A DNA stretch of 64,000 bases from RDYZ01 sp964518905 (GCA_964518905.1 CAZFJL010000010.1:26412-90411); one strand, 5' to 3'. Shown: positions 29,751-38,822, numbered from the stretch's first letter. Numbers and translations are program-made. The notes: a model not told the origin generated them from the letters alone.

Positions 29751-30323
29751 ATGGAATTGACTGTAGAAGGCAAAGCTAGACCGGAAGGCAGCAAGCCGCG
29801 CGCGCTGCGCCGTGAAGGTCTCGTGCCTGCCGTTCTGTACGGACACAAAGGTACAGAATCGGTTGCATTTATGATCGACTTCAAAAGTGTCGAGACCCTG
29901 CTCAAGCAACCCTCACTGGGCAACCGCTTGATCTCTCTGGCTCTTCCGGACTGGAGCGGCAAAACCCTCCTGCGCGAAGTCCAAACCCACCCGTGGAAGA
30001 ACGACCCGCACCACCTCAGTTTCTTCTCGGTTGAGAACCAGAAGAAAGTTGAAGTTGAGGTTCCTTTGCGTTTTGTCGGGATTCCTGAGGGCGTCACTAA
30101 GGGCGGCATCCTCGAAGCGCTACTCACGTCGCTCAAGGTCGTCTGCAAGCCAGATGGTATTCCTGAGTCGATCGAAGTGGATGTGACCGCGCTCGATGTC
30201 GGCCAAGGTTTGCAAGTCTCGGATCTGCAACTCCCCGACGGTCTACAGGTTTTGATCAGCCCGAGCCAACTGCTCGTCGGTGTTCAAGAGTCGCGTGCAA
30301 CGCGTACAGCCCGCGAAGGATAA
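29751..30323 (+). CDS. rplY: Ribosomal protein L25 (Ctc/TL5 form)
   Basis: 190 residues, the long form with two domains. The N-terminal 5S-rRNA-binding domain begins MELTVEGKARPEGSKPRALR and includes GLVPAVLYGHKGTESVAF. The C-terminal TL5-type beta domain includes VEVEVPLRFVGIPEGVTKGG and DVTALDVGQGLQVSDLQLP. It binds 5S rRNA in the large subunit; Ctc forms are also described as stress-linked. The ATG at 29751 is preceded by a GAAAG ribosome-binding site. purA, a common neighbour in cyanobacteria, is not here. Confidence 0.95.
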   Translation: MELTVEGKARPEGSKPRALRREGLVPAVLYGHKGTESVAFMIDFKSVETLLKQPSLGNRLISLALPDWSGKTLLREVQTHPWKNDPHHLSFFSVENQKKVEVEVPLRFVGIPEGVTKGGILEALLTSLKVVCKPDGIPESIEVDVTALDVGQGLQVSDLQLPDGLQVLISPSQLLVGVQESRATRTAREG

Positions 30324-30408
30324 TTCGTAGCGGGTATCGGCTTATCGAAATAAGCGAACGCAACGCGTTCGCGAATAACCGTTTCTCCGACGGAACGGTT
30401 TATACGAA
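30324..30408 (+). ncRNA. Possible structured RNA or complex terminator after rplY
   Basis: Nested inverted repeats: an outer ttcgta (30324-30329) pairs with tacgaa (30403-30408). Inside are gcgaacg/cgttcgc (30354-30360 with 30366-30372) and aaccgtt/aacggtt (30377-30383 with 30394-30400). This can fold as a closed multi-branch structure directly after the rplY stop. It may be a terminator, an attenuator or a small RNA; I do not recognise a known family. Confidence 0.35.
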
Positions 30409-30672
30409 AAGACCTGATTTAAATTGTCTCGACTTCAATCAAAACCCATGGCATCACAATGTGTGCGTTGAGTTTTATCGGTTTCAAGTCGAGTTTAGAA
30501 GGCTGGGACTTTCGCCATACTTTGGTGCGAGTCCTGGTTTTCTTTTTCTATGTACGGAGCGGATCGGCGCAGATAGTTACGAGTTTCGTACTAGAAGACA
30601 ACTGAATTTAGTCTGTGGTTTGGTCGTTATTTAGCGTACGATTCGGCCTGTTCACCTTTTTTTATCCTGAGA
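30409..30672 (+). other. Spacer with second hairpin upstream of the PfkB kinase
   Basis: No gene seen. The 8-base arms ctcgactt (30428-30435) and aagtcgag (30486-30493) enclose further pairing (aaaac at 30440-30444 with gtttt at 30472-30476). It could belong to the leader of the downstream kinase gene or to a separate transcript. No ribosomal-leader or riboswitch motif is recognised. Confidence 0.35.
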
Positions 30673-31665
30673 ATGAATTCCTACAACATCTATGGTGTCG
30701 GCAACGCACTCGTTGATCTCGAATACAACGTATCAAGCGAAACGCTCGATCGTCTTGGCATTGAGAAAGGCGTGATGACGCTCATCGATGAAGTGAAACA
30801 GGCTGACGTGGTCGCGGCGCTCGACGGTGCGGAATGTCATCGTGCCTGTGGCGGTTCGGCGGCGAATACTGTTGTGGCGATCGCGCAAATGGGCGGCAAG
30901 GGGTTCTTTTCGTGTCGCATTGGGGATGATGAAACGGGCAAGTTTTATCTCGAAGATCTCACCCGCTTTGGCATCGCGACCAACATCACACCGCCGGAAA
31001 CGCTGAATTTTGGGACGACGGGTAAATGTCTGGTGTTGGTGACGCCCGACGCCGATCGCACCATGAATACCTTCCTGGGCGTGTCGGCGGATATCTCGAT
31101 CGCCGATCTGGAAGCAGACTCGATCGACGCCTCCGACTATGTCTATATCGAAGGCTATCTCGTTAGCTCGGACAGCGCCCGCGCTACGGCGATTCGCGCT
31201 CGTGAGCTAGCCCGTGAACACAACACGAAGGTCGCCTTCACGCTGTCTGACCCCAATATGGTCAAGTTTTTCAAAACCGGGTTGCTCGAAATTATTGGCG
31301 ATGGCGTTGACCTGCTGTTCGCGAATGAAAGTGAAGCGATCGAGATGGCGGGAGTCGAATCGATCGAGGATGCGATCGCCTATCTCAAGACGATCGCCAA
31401 GGAATTTGTCATCACCCTAGGGCCAAAGGGATCGCTAATCTATGACGGCACAACGCTGCATGAGATTGCGTCTTATCCCGTCACGGCGATTGATACCGTT
31501 GGCGCGGGAGACATGTATGCGGGGGCTTTCCTTTACGGCATTACCCACGGCATGGATTACGCAACAGCCGGTGATTTAGCGTCACGCGCTTCAGCCCAAA
31601 TCGTCACGAAATACGGCCCGCGCCTAAGTGACGCCGAAATTCAAGCCCTATTGACTCGCTCTTAA
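30673..31665 (+). CDS. PfkB-family kinase, adenosine kinase-like
   Basis: 330 residues, a soluble ribokinase-fold enzyme. The N-terminal signature is IYGVGNALVDLEYNV with the glycine pair ACGGSAANTVVAIAQMGG (PfkB motif 1 region). The C-terminal motif 2 is AIDTVGAGDMYAGAF, whose Asp is the catalytic base and whose GAGD forms the anion hole. The overall pattern (FFSCRIGDDETGKFYLEDL, GTTGKCLVLVTPDADRTMNT) resembles the adenosine kinase-like branch more than fructokinase or ribokinase. Likely reaction: ATP-dependent phosphorylation of a nucleoside or sugar. The substrate is not proven. It stands alone in the + direction. Confidence 0.85.
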   Translation: MNSYNIYGVGNALVDLEYNVSSETLDRLGIEKGVMTLIDEVKQADVVAALDGAECHRACGGSAANTVVAIAQMGGKGFFSCRIGDDETGKFYLEDLTRFGIATNITPPETLNFGTTGKCLVLVTPDADRTMNTFLGVSADISIADLEADSIDASDYVYIEGYLVSSDSARATAIRARELAREHNTKVAFTLSDPNMVKFFKTGLLEIIGDGVDLLFANESEAIEMAGVESIEDAIAYLKTIAKEFVITLGPKGSLIYDGTTLHEIASYPVTAIDTVGAGDMYAGAFLYGITHGMDYATAGDLASRASAQIVTKYGPRLSDAEIQALLTRS

Positions 31666-31871
31666 TTGCCTGGGCCTGTCCCAGTGTCTGGAGTTATCGA
31701 GGTTAGGGCTGAAGGTAGAAGCGTACGACATCACTCCTCGAAGTCATCTGTCAGCGATCGCCGTGAGATCGTGTGAAAATCGCATCAGAATCGGATCGGA
31801 ATCGCCATCAGAATCTAATCAGCGATCTCAGGCGTCTAGCAATGTGTATACCCACTTCGGTTCGTTAAGCC

Positions 31872-32720
31872 ATGACTAAACAACTAATGATGATTCGCTC
31901 TGCCTCACCAATTTTCCTGACAACTCTGGCTCTGGGCGCACTTGGTTTGCCCGCGATCGCCGGTTCTTCGCCCGTCGGTTCGTCCCCGACCGCCTATCAG
32001 TTGGCGCAGTTCAGCCCCGCCGATCGTCCCCCGCCGATTACGGCAGATGGTGGCGGGGCACGGTTTTCCGCTCCCGATTTCTCCGCTCCTGAAGGTGCGG
32101 GCAGTAGCGCCACCCGTAATAGCTGTATTGCGATGTCGCCGCTTGTGCCGAAAGATGCCAACGGCTCATACTACGGTTTGACGACGAGCGATCGCCCGGA
32201 GCTACATCTCTATACCCTTCGCGCAGAGGGTTCCCGCGCTCAACTGGCCACGCTCTACATCTACGAATATTCTGCCGAAGCTCCGGCGTTCGAGCCTGCA
32301 TACGAGAAAGAATTCAACCTGCCAGATGCCACGCGCAGCATTGTGAGTGTCGGGGTTGATCCCGACTCCGAATTTACGTTTGATCCCTCGACTCAGTACG
32401 AGTGGTATATCGAAATTCAATGCGAGCCTGACAGCAATGATCCCACGACCTTGGCCTTTACCTATGGCTGGATCGAGCGTGCAGGCAGTGATCCGGTCGG
32501 CCTCGGCACGGTTGGCACAAATGATGCAGCGGCGGCCTATGGTGAAGCAGGGATTTGGTTTGAGTATCTCGACAACCTGATCGCTGCCGGATCGGAAAAT
32601 TGGAGCTATATTCTCGATGGTTTCAGCGCTGCGATCGACGATAGCGCTGATCTCTCGCAGGCGACGATCGCTCCTTCGCCGCAGGATGCCAATGTGCAAA
32701 TCATCCAGATTCAGCCCTAG
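31872..32720 (+). CDS. DUF928 family exported protein
   Basis: 282 residues with an N-terminal signal peptide (hydrophobic IFLTTLALGALGLPAIAG, likely cleavage after an Ala-Gly). After a Ser/Pro-rich stretch, the DUF928 pattern appears: RNSCIAMSPLVPKDANGSYYG with L-TTSDRPELHLYT, then YEKEFNLPDATRSIVSV and QYEWYIEIQC. Function unknown; the family is mainly cyanobacterial. As I recall, it is often found near CHASE2-domain and secreted repeat proteins. The next gene, 224 bases away in the same direction, is a CHASE2 cyclase, which fits that association. A role as periplasmic partner or ligand-binding protein of the CHASE2 sensor is inference. Confidence 0.8.
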   Translation: MTKQLMMIRSASPIFLTTLALGALGLPAIAGSSPVGSSPTAYQLAQFSPADRPPPITADGGGARFSAPDFSAPEGAGSSATRNSCIAMSPLVPKDANGSYYGLTTSDRPELHLYTLRAEGSRAQLATLYIYEYSAEAPAFEPAYEKEFNLPDATRSIVSVGVDPDSEFTFDPSTQYEWYIEIQCEPDSNDPTTLAFTYGWIERAGSDPVGLGTVGTNDAAAAYGEAGIWFEYLDNLIAAGSENWSYILDGFSAAIDDSADLSQATIAPSPQDANVQIIQIQP

Positions 32721-32795
32721 CGATCGCGAAAGCTAAGACGCCGCCCTCTGAGACCCATCTTGGGTGACGCTGCCCTAAGTTTGGGTTGACATGCT

Positions 32796-32816
32796 CCTCG
32801 GACTTAAAGTCCGAGG
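32796..32816. repeat. IS200/IS605-end-like hairpin
   Basis: A 9-base perfect stem (cctcggact / agtccgagg, loop taa) embedded in ttgacatgct...attctaa. This context closely resembles the terminal hairpins of IS200/IS605 (tnpB) elements in cyanobacteria as I remember them. No tnpA/tnpB remnant and no second end is visible nearby, so it would be a solo end. It also lies where a terminator for the DUF928 gene could act. Confidence 0.45.
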
Positions 32817-32944
32817 ATTCTAAGGTTAGGCGAACAGACGAGGCGGCTGCTCTACTTTGTGGCTTAACGCTTCAACGGGCATGGCTAGCACGCTAGTCTG
32901 ATGCGCCCTCCACGTTCGTTGTCAAACCGCTCCCAGAGTTCACA

Positions 32945-35254
32945 ATGTCCGATCGCTTTGCTCTCAAAACGTTCAAACAAATACTCTGGCAGTGGCGTGC
33001 AGTGGCGGCGTCCGTGCCCAGTATCACGATCCTCGTACTGCTGATTCGCGGAGTCGGGGGGCTTCAGGGATTTGAGCTAAAAATGCTCGACTATTTTTTT
33101 CAATGGCGTCCCCTGGAAGCACGCGATCCACGGATTACGATCGTCGGCATTAGCGAGCCTGATATCCAAGAGTATGGTTATCCGATTAACGACGATATCC
33201 TCGCCACCCTACTTGAAAAAATCGCAGCGACCGATCCACAGGCGATCGGCATTGATATTTATCGCGATTTGCCCGTACCGCCCCCCTACGATCAACTACT
33301 CGAAGAACTGCGTCAGAATCCCGATCGGCTGACCAGCGAGGCAACTCAAGCCGAGACCGAACCCAGCTACGAACGCTTAACGAATGTCTTTCGACAAAAC
33401 CCAAATATCATCGGGATTACCAAAGTGACGGGCGGCAATGAAAGTGTTGCACCCTCGCCGGTACTCGAAAGTTTGGGGCAAATCAGCGCCAATGATCTGC
33501 CGCCGGATATTGACGATCGCCAACGACGCGGATTTTTATACCTCAAGCCTGAGGAAGACGGCGACACCTATTTTGGGCTGGGGTTCAAGCTCGCCATGAT
33601 CTATCTCGATCAGGAGGGCATCACTCCGCGCATGAGCGATAACAATCTGTGGGTGCAAATTGAAGATACGATTTTCTACCCGATCGAACGCAACAGCGGC
33701 AGCTACGTACACAACGATAGCGGCGGCTACCAAATTTTGATTAACTACCGTGGGCCGAACGGGTCATTTGATCGGGTCACGCTCGACGATGTGCTATCGG
33801 ATCGAGTCGATCGCTCGATCCTTCACGATCGCATCGTTCTGATTGGGATGACCGCCGAGAGCGTTAAAGATGTCGTTTCAACACCGTTTACCAGCCTGCA
33901 CAAAGGCACGGATGAGGCGAGAGTTCCGGGTGTGGAAGTTCATGCCCATATCGCCAGTCAGATCATGAGTGCAACTCTCGATGGTCGCAAAAACATCCGC
34001 ATGATCCCGGATTGGGCAGAGGCACTCATTATTTTGGGCGGGGCTTGTGTGGGCGGTGTACTTAGTTGGAACTGGCGCTATAGCTCGCCGTTTTGGCGAA
34101 TTGCGCCGCATATTCTCGGGGTGGTTGGTTGTGGCGGTATTGCCTATGGTTGCTTTGTTGCGGGGTGGTGGATTCCGATCGTGCCGCCCGTCGTCGCCCA
34201 AATTAGCACCGCGATCGCGATCACGGCCTATGTTGCTCGATCGGCGGCGGACATTCGCCAAACGTTTAGCCGCTATCTCACCGATGAAGTCGTTGAAACC
34301 CTGCTCGAAACGCCCGATGGCTTACATATGGGGGGAGAGCGTCGCCGCATCACGATTTTGACTTCGGATCTGCGAGGCTTTACGGGCATCTCGGAGCGTT
34401 TGCCACCAGAAAAAGTGATCGGAATTTTAAATATTTATTTGGACGCGATGGCGACAGCGATCGTCAATCATCAAGGGACGATCGATGAGTTTATGGGTGA
34501 TGGCATCCTGGTGTTATTTGGTGCGCCGACCCAGCGCGAAGACGATCCCGAGCGAGCGGTGGCCTGTGCGATCGCGATGCAAAAGGCGATGGCTGGCGTC
34601 AATCAGCAAATGGCCGATCGCAATCTGCCGTCACTCGAAATGGGGATCGGTATTCATACCGGCGAAGTCGTGGTGGGCAATATTGGCTCGATGCAGCGCA
34701 GCAAATATGGCGTGGTTGGCTCCGAGGTCAATCTAACTTACCGAATTGAAGGCTATACGGTAGGCGGCCAGATTTTAATTACGGATGCCACCAAAAATCA
34801 GCTTACGATTCCGATCGAAACGGACGGCCAACAGCAGGTGTCACCGAAAGGCGTAATCGAACCGATTTTGATTCACTCGGTCACGGGTATTCGCGGCAAA
34901 TACAACTTGCGTCTAGCCAGTGAGACCGAGGAATTACACGCGATCGATTCGCCGATCAAACTCAATTTCGCCGAAATTAAGGGAAAAGATATTAGCCCCG
35001 ATCGCTATTCAGGACAATTGACGGGTCTGTCGGAAAAACATGTGGATCTGGTCACCGAGCGATCGTTAGCGCCCCTCACCAACCTCCAATTTCGCCTAAC
35101 GACGAACGGCGAGGAGAGTGAAACCGAGTTTTACGCCAAAGTTATGAAACGGGGATCACAACCCAATACGTTCCGTCTACGACTCACCTCGATCCCGCTA
35201 GACGTCAAAACCTACTTTGCGACGCTCTATGATGCAGAACGAGAGGATACCTAG
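32945..35254 (+). CDS. CHASE2-domain class III nucleotide cyclase (guanylyl-type residues)
   Basis: 769 residues. An N-terminal membrane segment (AVAASVPSITILVLLI) is followed by a CHASE2 sensor domain (about 35-345; PRITIVGISEPDI, DRIVLIGMTAESVKDVV), then two to three membrane segments (about 360-430), then a class III cyclase domain (about 465-640). Metal ligands are Asp475 (SDLRGFT) and Asp519 (FMGDGILVLFG); transition-state residues are Asn596 and Arg600 (EVNLTYR). The two purine-selecting positions are Glu515 and Gly589, where adenylyl cyclases have Lys and Asp/Thr. Glu/Gly matches, as I recall, the Synechocystis guanylyl cyclase Cya2, also a CHASE2 protein, so cGMP is the likelier product. 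A ~130-residue C-terminal domain, faintly PilZ-like, follows. Upstream is DUF928; downstream, after 41 bases, a GTPase. Confidence 0.88.
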   Translation: MSDRFALKTFKQILWQWRAVAASVPSITILVLLIRGVGGLQGFELKMLDYFFQWRPLEARDPRITIVGISEPDIQEYGYPINDDILATLLEKIAATDPQAIGIDIYRDLPVPPPYDQLLEELRQNPDRLTSEATQAETEPSYERLTNVFRQNPNIIGITKVTGGNESVAPSPVLESLGQISANDLPPDIDDRQRRGFLYLKPEEDGDTYFGLGFKLAMIYLDQEGITPRMSDNNLWVQIEDTIFYPIERNSGSYVHNDSGGYQILINYRGPNGSFDRVTLDDVLSDRVDRSILHDRIVLIGMTAESVKDVVSTPFTSLHKGTDEARVPGVEVHAHIASQIMSATLDGRKNIRMIPDWAEALIILGGACVGGVLSWNWRYSSPFWRIAPHILGVVGCGGIAYGCFVAGWWIPIVPPVVAQISTAIAITAYVARSAADIRQTFSRYLTDEVVETLLETPDGLHMGGERRRITILTSDLRGFTGISERLPPEKVIGILNIYLDAMATAIVNHQGTIDEFMGDGILVLFGAPTQREDDPERAVACAIAMQKAMAGVNQQMADRNLPSLEMGIGIHTGEVVVGNIGSMQRSKYGVVGSEVNLTYRIEGYTVGGQILITDATKNQLTIPIETDGQQQVSPKGVIEPILIHSVTGIRGKYNLRLASETEELHAIDSPIKLNFAEIKGKDISPDRYSGQLTGLSEKHVDLVTERSLAPLTNLQFRLTTNGEESETEFYAKVMKRGSQPNTFRLRLTSIPLDVKTYFATLYDAEREDT

Positions 35255-35295
35255 CGTCCTTCAGACCGCCGAATTCCCGCTATCTCCCCAACCCC

Positions 35296-37179
35296 ATGCG
35301 ACCGCCCCGCAACCTCACCCTCATTTTCGGCGTCTGCGTCATCCTCGCTTTGTCGATTTGGCTGATCACGTCGCTGGGCTGGCTCTATAGCCAAATTGCC
35401 TGGTCAGCGCCGCCGTTTTTGGCGGGGTTGCTCGTGATTTTACTGATCATCACGATCGCCGTCGCCCTCTACGCCTTTCTCTATTATTTCGGCCTATTTA
35501 ACCCGTCAGGATTCGGTAAATTTAGCAAATTTGGCAGATTTGGCAAATCTTCCCGATCGGATCAAACACGCCGCACCCTTCGCGCTCCGACCGACAAAAC
35601 CGACGCCGCGACCGCCAACCTCAACGCCGTTCGTAAACAGGTCAGCCAGATCCAGGACGAGGTCACTCGCCGCGCTCTCCTGAGCCGATCGCGCGAAATT
35701 GAGACCAACATGGCACGGCGCAACCTCCAAATCGTCGTCTTTGGCACGGGATCAGCCGGGAAAACCTCGCTAATTAACGCGCTACTGGGTCGCGTGGTGG
35801 GTCGCGTGGCCGCGCCGATGGGGTCAACCCAGGAGGGGCGGGTGTTTACGCTGGAATTGGACGGGGTTGGGCAGTCGGTGGAGATTGTCGATACGCCGGG
35901 AATTCTGGAAGCAGGCGAGGCGGGCGGGATGCGATCGCAGGTGGCGCGGCAGTGGGCGGCAGAGGCGGATTTGCTGATTTTTGTGGTGGATAACGACCTC
36001 ACCCAAGCGGAATTTGCGCCGCTAATTGCCCTCGCTGAGATCGGTAAACGTTCGATCGTCGCCTTTAACAAAAGCGATTTATACCTAGAAGCCGATCGCG
36101 ATGATATTCTCGCCAAACTGCGATCGCGCCTGCACCGTTGGATTCCGCCCAGCGACATCGTCGCGATCGCCAGTAACCCGCCCTCCGTCCGGCTCGACAG
36201 CGGTGAAGTCATCAAGCCCAACCCGGAAATCATCGCCCTCGTGCAGCAAATCATCGCGGTTTTGCGGGCGGAAGGCGAAGATCTGATCGCCGATAATATC
36301 CTGCTGCAATCCCAGCGCCTCGGCGATCGCGCCCGCAAACTGATCGACGCCCAGCGCCACCGCCAAGCCGCCAAAATCGTCGATCGCTACCAATGGATCG
36401 GCGCGGGAGCCGTCGCGATGACGCCGTTGCCGGTGGTGGATATGTTGGCGGCGGCGGCAGTGAATGCGCAAATGGTGGTCGAAATCGCCACGGTGTACGG
36501 CTGCGAGCTAAATATGGAACGGGGTCGCGAGCTGGCGCTATCGTTGGGAAAAACCCTCGCCAGTTTGGGCATCGTCAAAGGAGCCGTGCAGTTGGTGGCC
36601 GGGGCGCTGTCGCTGAATATCGCGACGCTGGTCGTGGGGCGAGCGATTCAGGGCATTGTCGCAGCTTACTTAACTCGGATTGCGGGCAAAAGTTTCATCG
36701 AATATTTCCGCCAGGATCAGGACTGGGGCGATGGTGGTATGACCGAGGTGGTGCAGCGACAGTTTCAGCTCACGCGCAAAGAGGAGTTTGTCAAAGCCTT
36801 TGTCAAAGATGCGTTTAATAAAGTGGTCGAGCCGCTAAAACTATCGATCGAGCCGGATGATCTCGACGAAGGGCCGCTGTTTGTGCAGGAGGGACGACCG
36901 ATCGCCGATCGCGAGTTTGATCGCTGGGCGGACGATACGCCGATCACCCCGTTTTCGTCCAGCGATCTCGATCGTCCAGAACCGATCTACGCCGATCTCG
37001 ACCCGATCGCCGATCGCCCCGCTGCCCCCATTCCCTTCAATGCGGATTCCCACCCCCGATCGCAGCCCGCCCCCACGCCCAGCAACCGCGACGAAGACTA
37101 CGAACTTGCCATCATTGAACGCTCGGACGAACAGGAACCCGACGACTGGAATCGATCGGCGGCACGCGACGATTGGTAG
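35296..37179 (+). CDS. Membrane-associated GTPase (Era-like G domain, DUF697)
   Basis: 627 residues. Two N-terminal membrane segments (about 7-30 and 38-66) are followed by a charged Lys/Phe/Gly stretch and a coiled helix, then a G domain with G1 at 150-158 (GTGSAGKTS), G3 DTPG (in VEIVDTPGILEAG) and G4 NKSD (IVAFNKSDLY). A DUF697-type hydrophobic domain (about 370-470, VAMTPLPVVDMLAAAAV, IAAYLTRIAG-like) and an acidic disordered tail come next. It hydrolyses GTP; the role of this cyanobacterial family is unknown, and membrane remodelling or envelope stress is a guess. It starts 41 bases after the CHASE2 cyclase stop, so it may share its transcript. Confidence 0.82.
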   Translation: MRPPRNLTLIFGVCVILALSIWLITSLGWLYSQIAWSAPPFLAGLLVILLIITIAVALYAFLYYFGLFNPSGFGKFSKFGRFGKSSRSDQTRRTLRAPTDKTDAATANLNAVRKQVSQIQDEVTRRALLSRSREIETNMARRNLQIVVFGTGSAGKTSLINALLGRVVGRVAAPMGSTQEGRVFTLELDGVGQSVEIVDTPGILEAGEAGGMRSQVARQWAAEADLLIFVVDNDLTQAEFAPLIALAEIGKRSIVAFNKSDLYLEADRDDILAKLRSRLHRWIPPSDIVAIASNPPSVRLDSGEVIKPNPEIIALVQQIIAVLRAEGEDLIADNILLQSQRLGDRARKLIDAQRHRQAAKIVDRYQWIGAGAVAMTPLPVVDMLAAAAVNAQMVVEIATVYGCELNMERGRELALSLGKTLASLGIVKGAVQLVAGALSLNIATLVVGRAIQGIVAAYLTRIAGKSFIEYFRQDQDWGDGGMTEVVQRQFQLTRKEEFVKAFVKDAFNKVVEPLKLSIEPDDLDEGPLFVQEGRPIADREFDRWADDTPITPFSSSDLDRPEPIYADLDPIADRPAAPIPFNADSHPRSQPAPTPSNRDEDYELAIIERSDEQEPDDWNRSAARDDW

Positions 37180-37265
37180 GTGTAGCAAAAAAAGATTGTA
37201 TTAAATTAAGGACTCACAAAAAAGCTGATATAGCGGTGTCCGCCTGGATCGACGATCTAAGCTTA

Positions 37266-37382
37266 TATAGCAAAAAACGATTTGGTTAGGACTTCTCAAA
37301 AAAAGCTGAGAGCACTGAGCGGAGTCGAAGTGCGGTTCTCAGATTGGACGAGAGTGTCCTAACACAATCGGCTTACGCTATA
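37266..37382. repeat. 117-bp inverted-repeat element, copy 1
   Basis: Ends are tatagcaaaaaacgattt on the left and, from the other strand, tatagcgtaagccgattg; both lead to gttaggac. The centre holds gcactgagcggagtcgaagtgc-type REP sequence. The same element occurs inverted at 55029-55144 and, cut by the window edge, at 63947-64000. There is no coding capacity. It lies between convergent gene ends (GTPase and dctM). Confidence 0.75.
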
Positions 37383-37481
37383 CACAGTCGGATTTCGTAT
37401 CAAAGGTCTCGCTCCATACGATCAATCTATGTCTTGACTTGGCCTACTTAATCTGCAATGAAGGCGCAGAAAATCGGGAGA

Positions 37482-38822
37482 TCACACAGCCGAATTTGCC
37501 ATTAATGACGGCAAGAAATTAACGATCGCCGGAAAAGCAATAATCGCCACCAACACCAACAGTTGCACAATCACAAACGGAATCACCCCGCGATAAATAT
37601 CCCCGGTCGTCACCTCGGGCGGCGCAATCCCGCGCAGGTAAAACAACGCAAAGCCGAACGGCGGCGTTAGAAATGATGTCTGTAAATTTGTGCCAATCAC
37701 AACGCCATACCAGACCAAATCCATGTTGTACTGCTGTGCGATCGGCGCAAACAGCGGCACGATAATAAAAGCAATCTGAAAGAAATCAATAAAGAAACCG
37801 AGAAAAAAGACCACCGCCATACTAAAGACCAAAAAGCCGATCGAGCCTCCCGGTAAATTTAGCAATAGATTGGTCACCACCTGCTCGCCGCGCAGCCCGC
37901 GAAACACGAGGCTAAAAGCCGTCGAACCCAGCAAAATAAACACCACCATCGTCGAAATTCGCAAGGTCGCATCACACACCTCACGCAGCGATTTCCAGTT
38001 CAACTGGTGGTTAAACGCAGCGAGGACGATCGCGCCGACACTACCCACGGCTCCCGCCTCGGTCGGTGTCGTCAAGCCAAAAAAGATGCTGCCCAAGACC
38101 AATAAAATCAGGGCGAGCGGCGGAACCATCGCCTGCATGACTCGTTTCGCAAGCGCTCCGGCGGGCAGATCGCAGACCTCGGAGGGCAGGGCGGGCGCAG
38201 CGTCGGGGCGAAGGATTGCCGTAATGATCACGTGTATCGCAAAGGCGACCGTCATCAGCACTCCCGGCAAGAGTGAGCCGATGAAGAGGTCACCGACGGA
38301 AACTCCTAGCTGATCAGCTAACACCACTAAAACGACACTGGGCGGGATGATTTGCCCCAGGGTTCCCGAGGCGGCGATCGTACCCGCCGCTAGCCCGCGA
38401 TCGTAGCCGTAGCGCAGCATGATCGGCAGCGAAATTAAACCCATCGCCACCACCGTCGCCGCCACCACCCCCGTGGTTGCCGCCAGCAGCGCCCCGACAA
38501 AAATCACCGCCAGCGCCAAACCGCCCCGAATCCGACCAAACAAAATGCCGATCGTCTCTAGCAGCCGTTCGGCGATGCCGGACTTTTCGAGCATCGCCCC
38601 CATAAAGATGAAGTAGGGGATCGCCAGCAGCGTGTAATTTGACATCGTGCTGAAGATCTGGAGCGGCATCGACCCCCACAGGCTGACGTTAAAACTGCCC
38701 GTCGCTACGCCGATCGCGCTGAAGACGATCGCTGTTCCGCCAAGGGTAAAGGCCACCGGGTAGCCTAGCAACAGCAGACCAAGCGCCCCAACGAACATTA
38801 AGACTCCGAGCCACTCTGTCAC
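37482..38822 (-). CDS. dctM: TRAP transporter large permease (DctM)
   Basis: 446 residues, about 12 membrane helices, the normal size for DctM. Family blocks are visible: the N-terminal GVLMFVGALGLLLLGYPVAF, then YTLLAIPYFIFMGAMLEKSG, GQIIPPSVVLVVLADQ, and LTTPTEAGAVGSVGAI (a highly conserved TEAxA-type motif). It is the transport subunit, moving a carboxylate-type solute with Na+ after delivery by a periplasmic DctP. It overlaps dctQ: its GTG start shares four bases (GTGA) with the dctQ stop, so translation is coupled. No dctP lies beside the pair. Confidence 0.93.
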   Translation of the reverse strand: MTEWLGVLMFVGALGLLLLGYPVAFTLGGTAIVFSAIGVATGSFNVSLWGSMPLQIFSTMSNYTLLAIPYFIFMGAMLEKSGIAERLLETIGILFGRIRGGLALAVIFVGALLAATTGVVAATVVAMGLISLPIMLRYGYDRGLAAGTIAASGTLGQIIPPSVVLVVLADQLGVSVGDLFIGSLLPGVLMTVAFAIHVIITAILRPDAAPALPSEVCDLPAGALAKRVMQAMVPPLALILLVLGSIFFGLTTPTEAGAVGSVGAIVLAAFNHQLNWKSLREVCDATLRISTMVVFILLGSTAFSLVFRGLRGEQVVTNLLLNLPGGSIGFLVFSMAVVFFLGFFIDFFQIAFIIVPLFAPIAQQYNMDLVWYGVVIGTNLQTSFLTPPFGFALFYLRGIAPPEVTTGDIYRGVIPFVIVQLLVLVAIIAFPAIVNFLPSLMANSAV

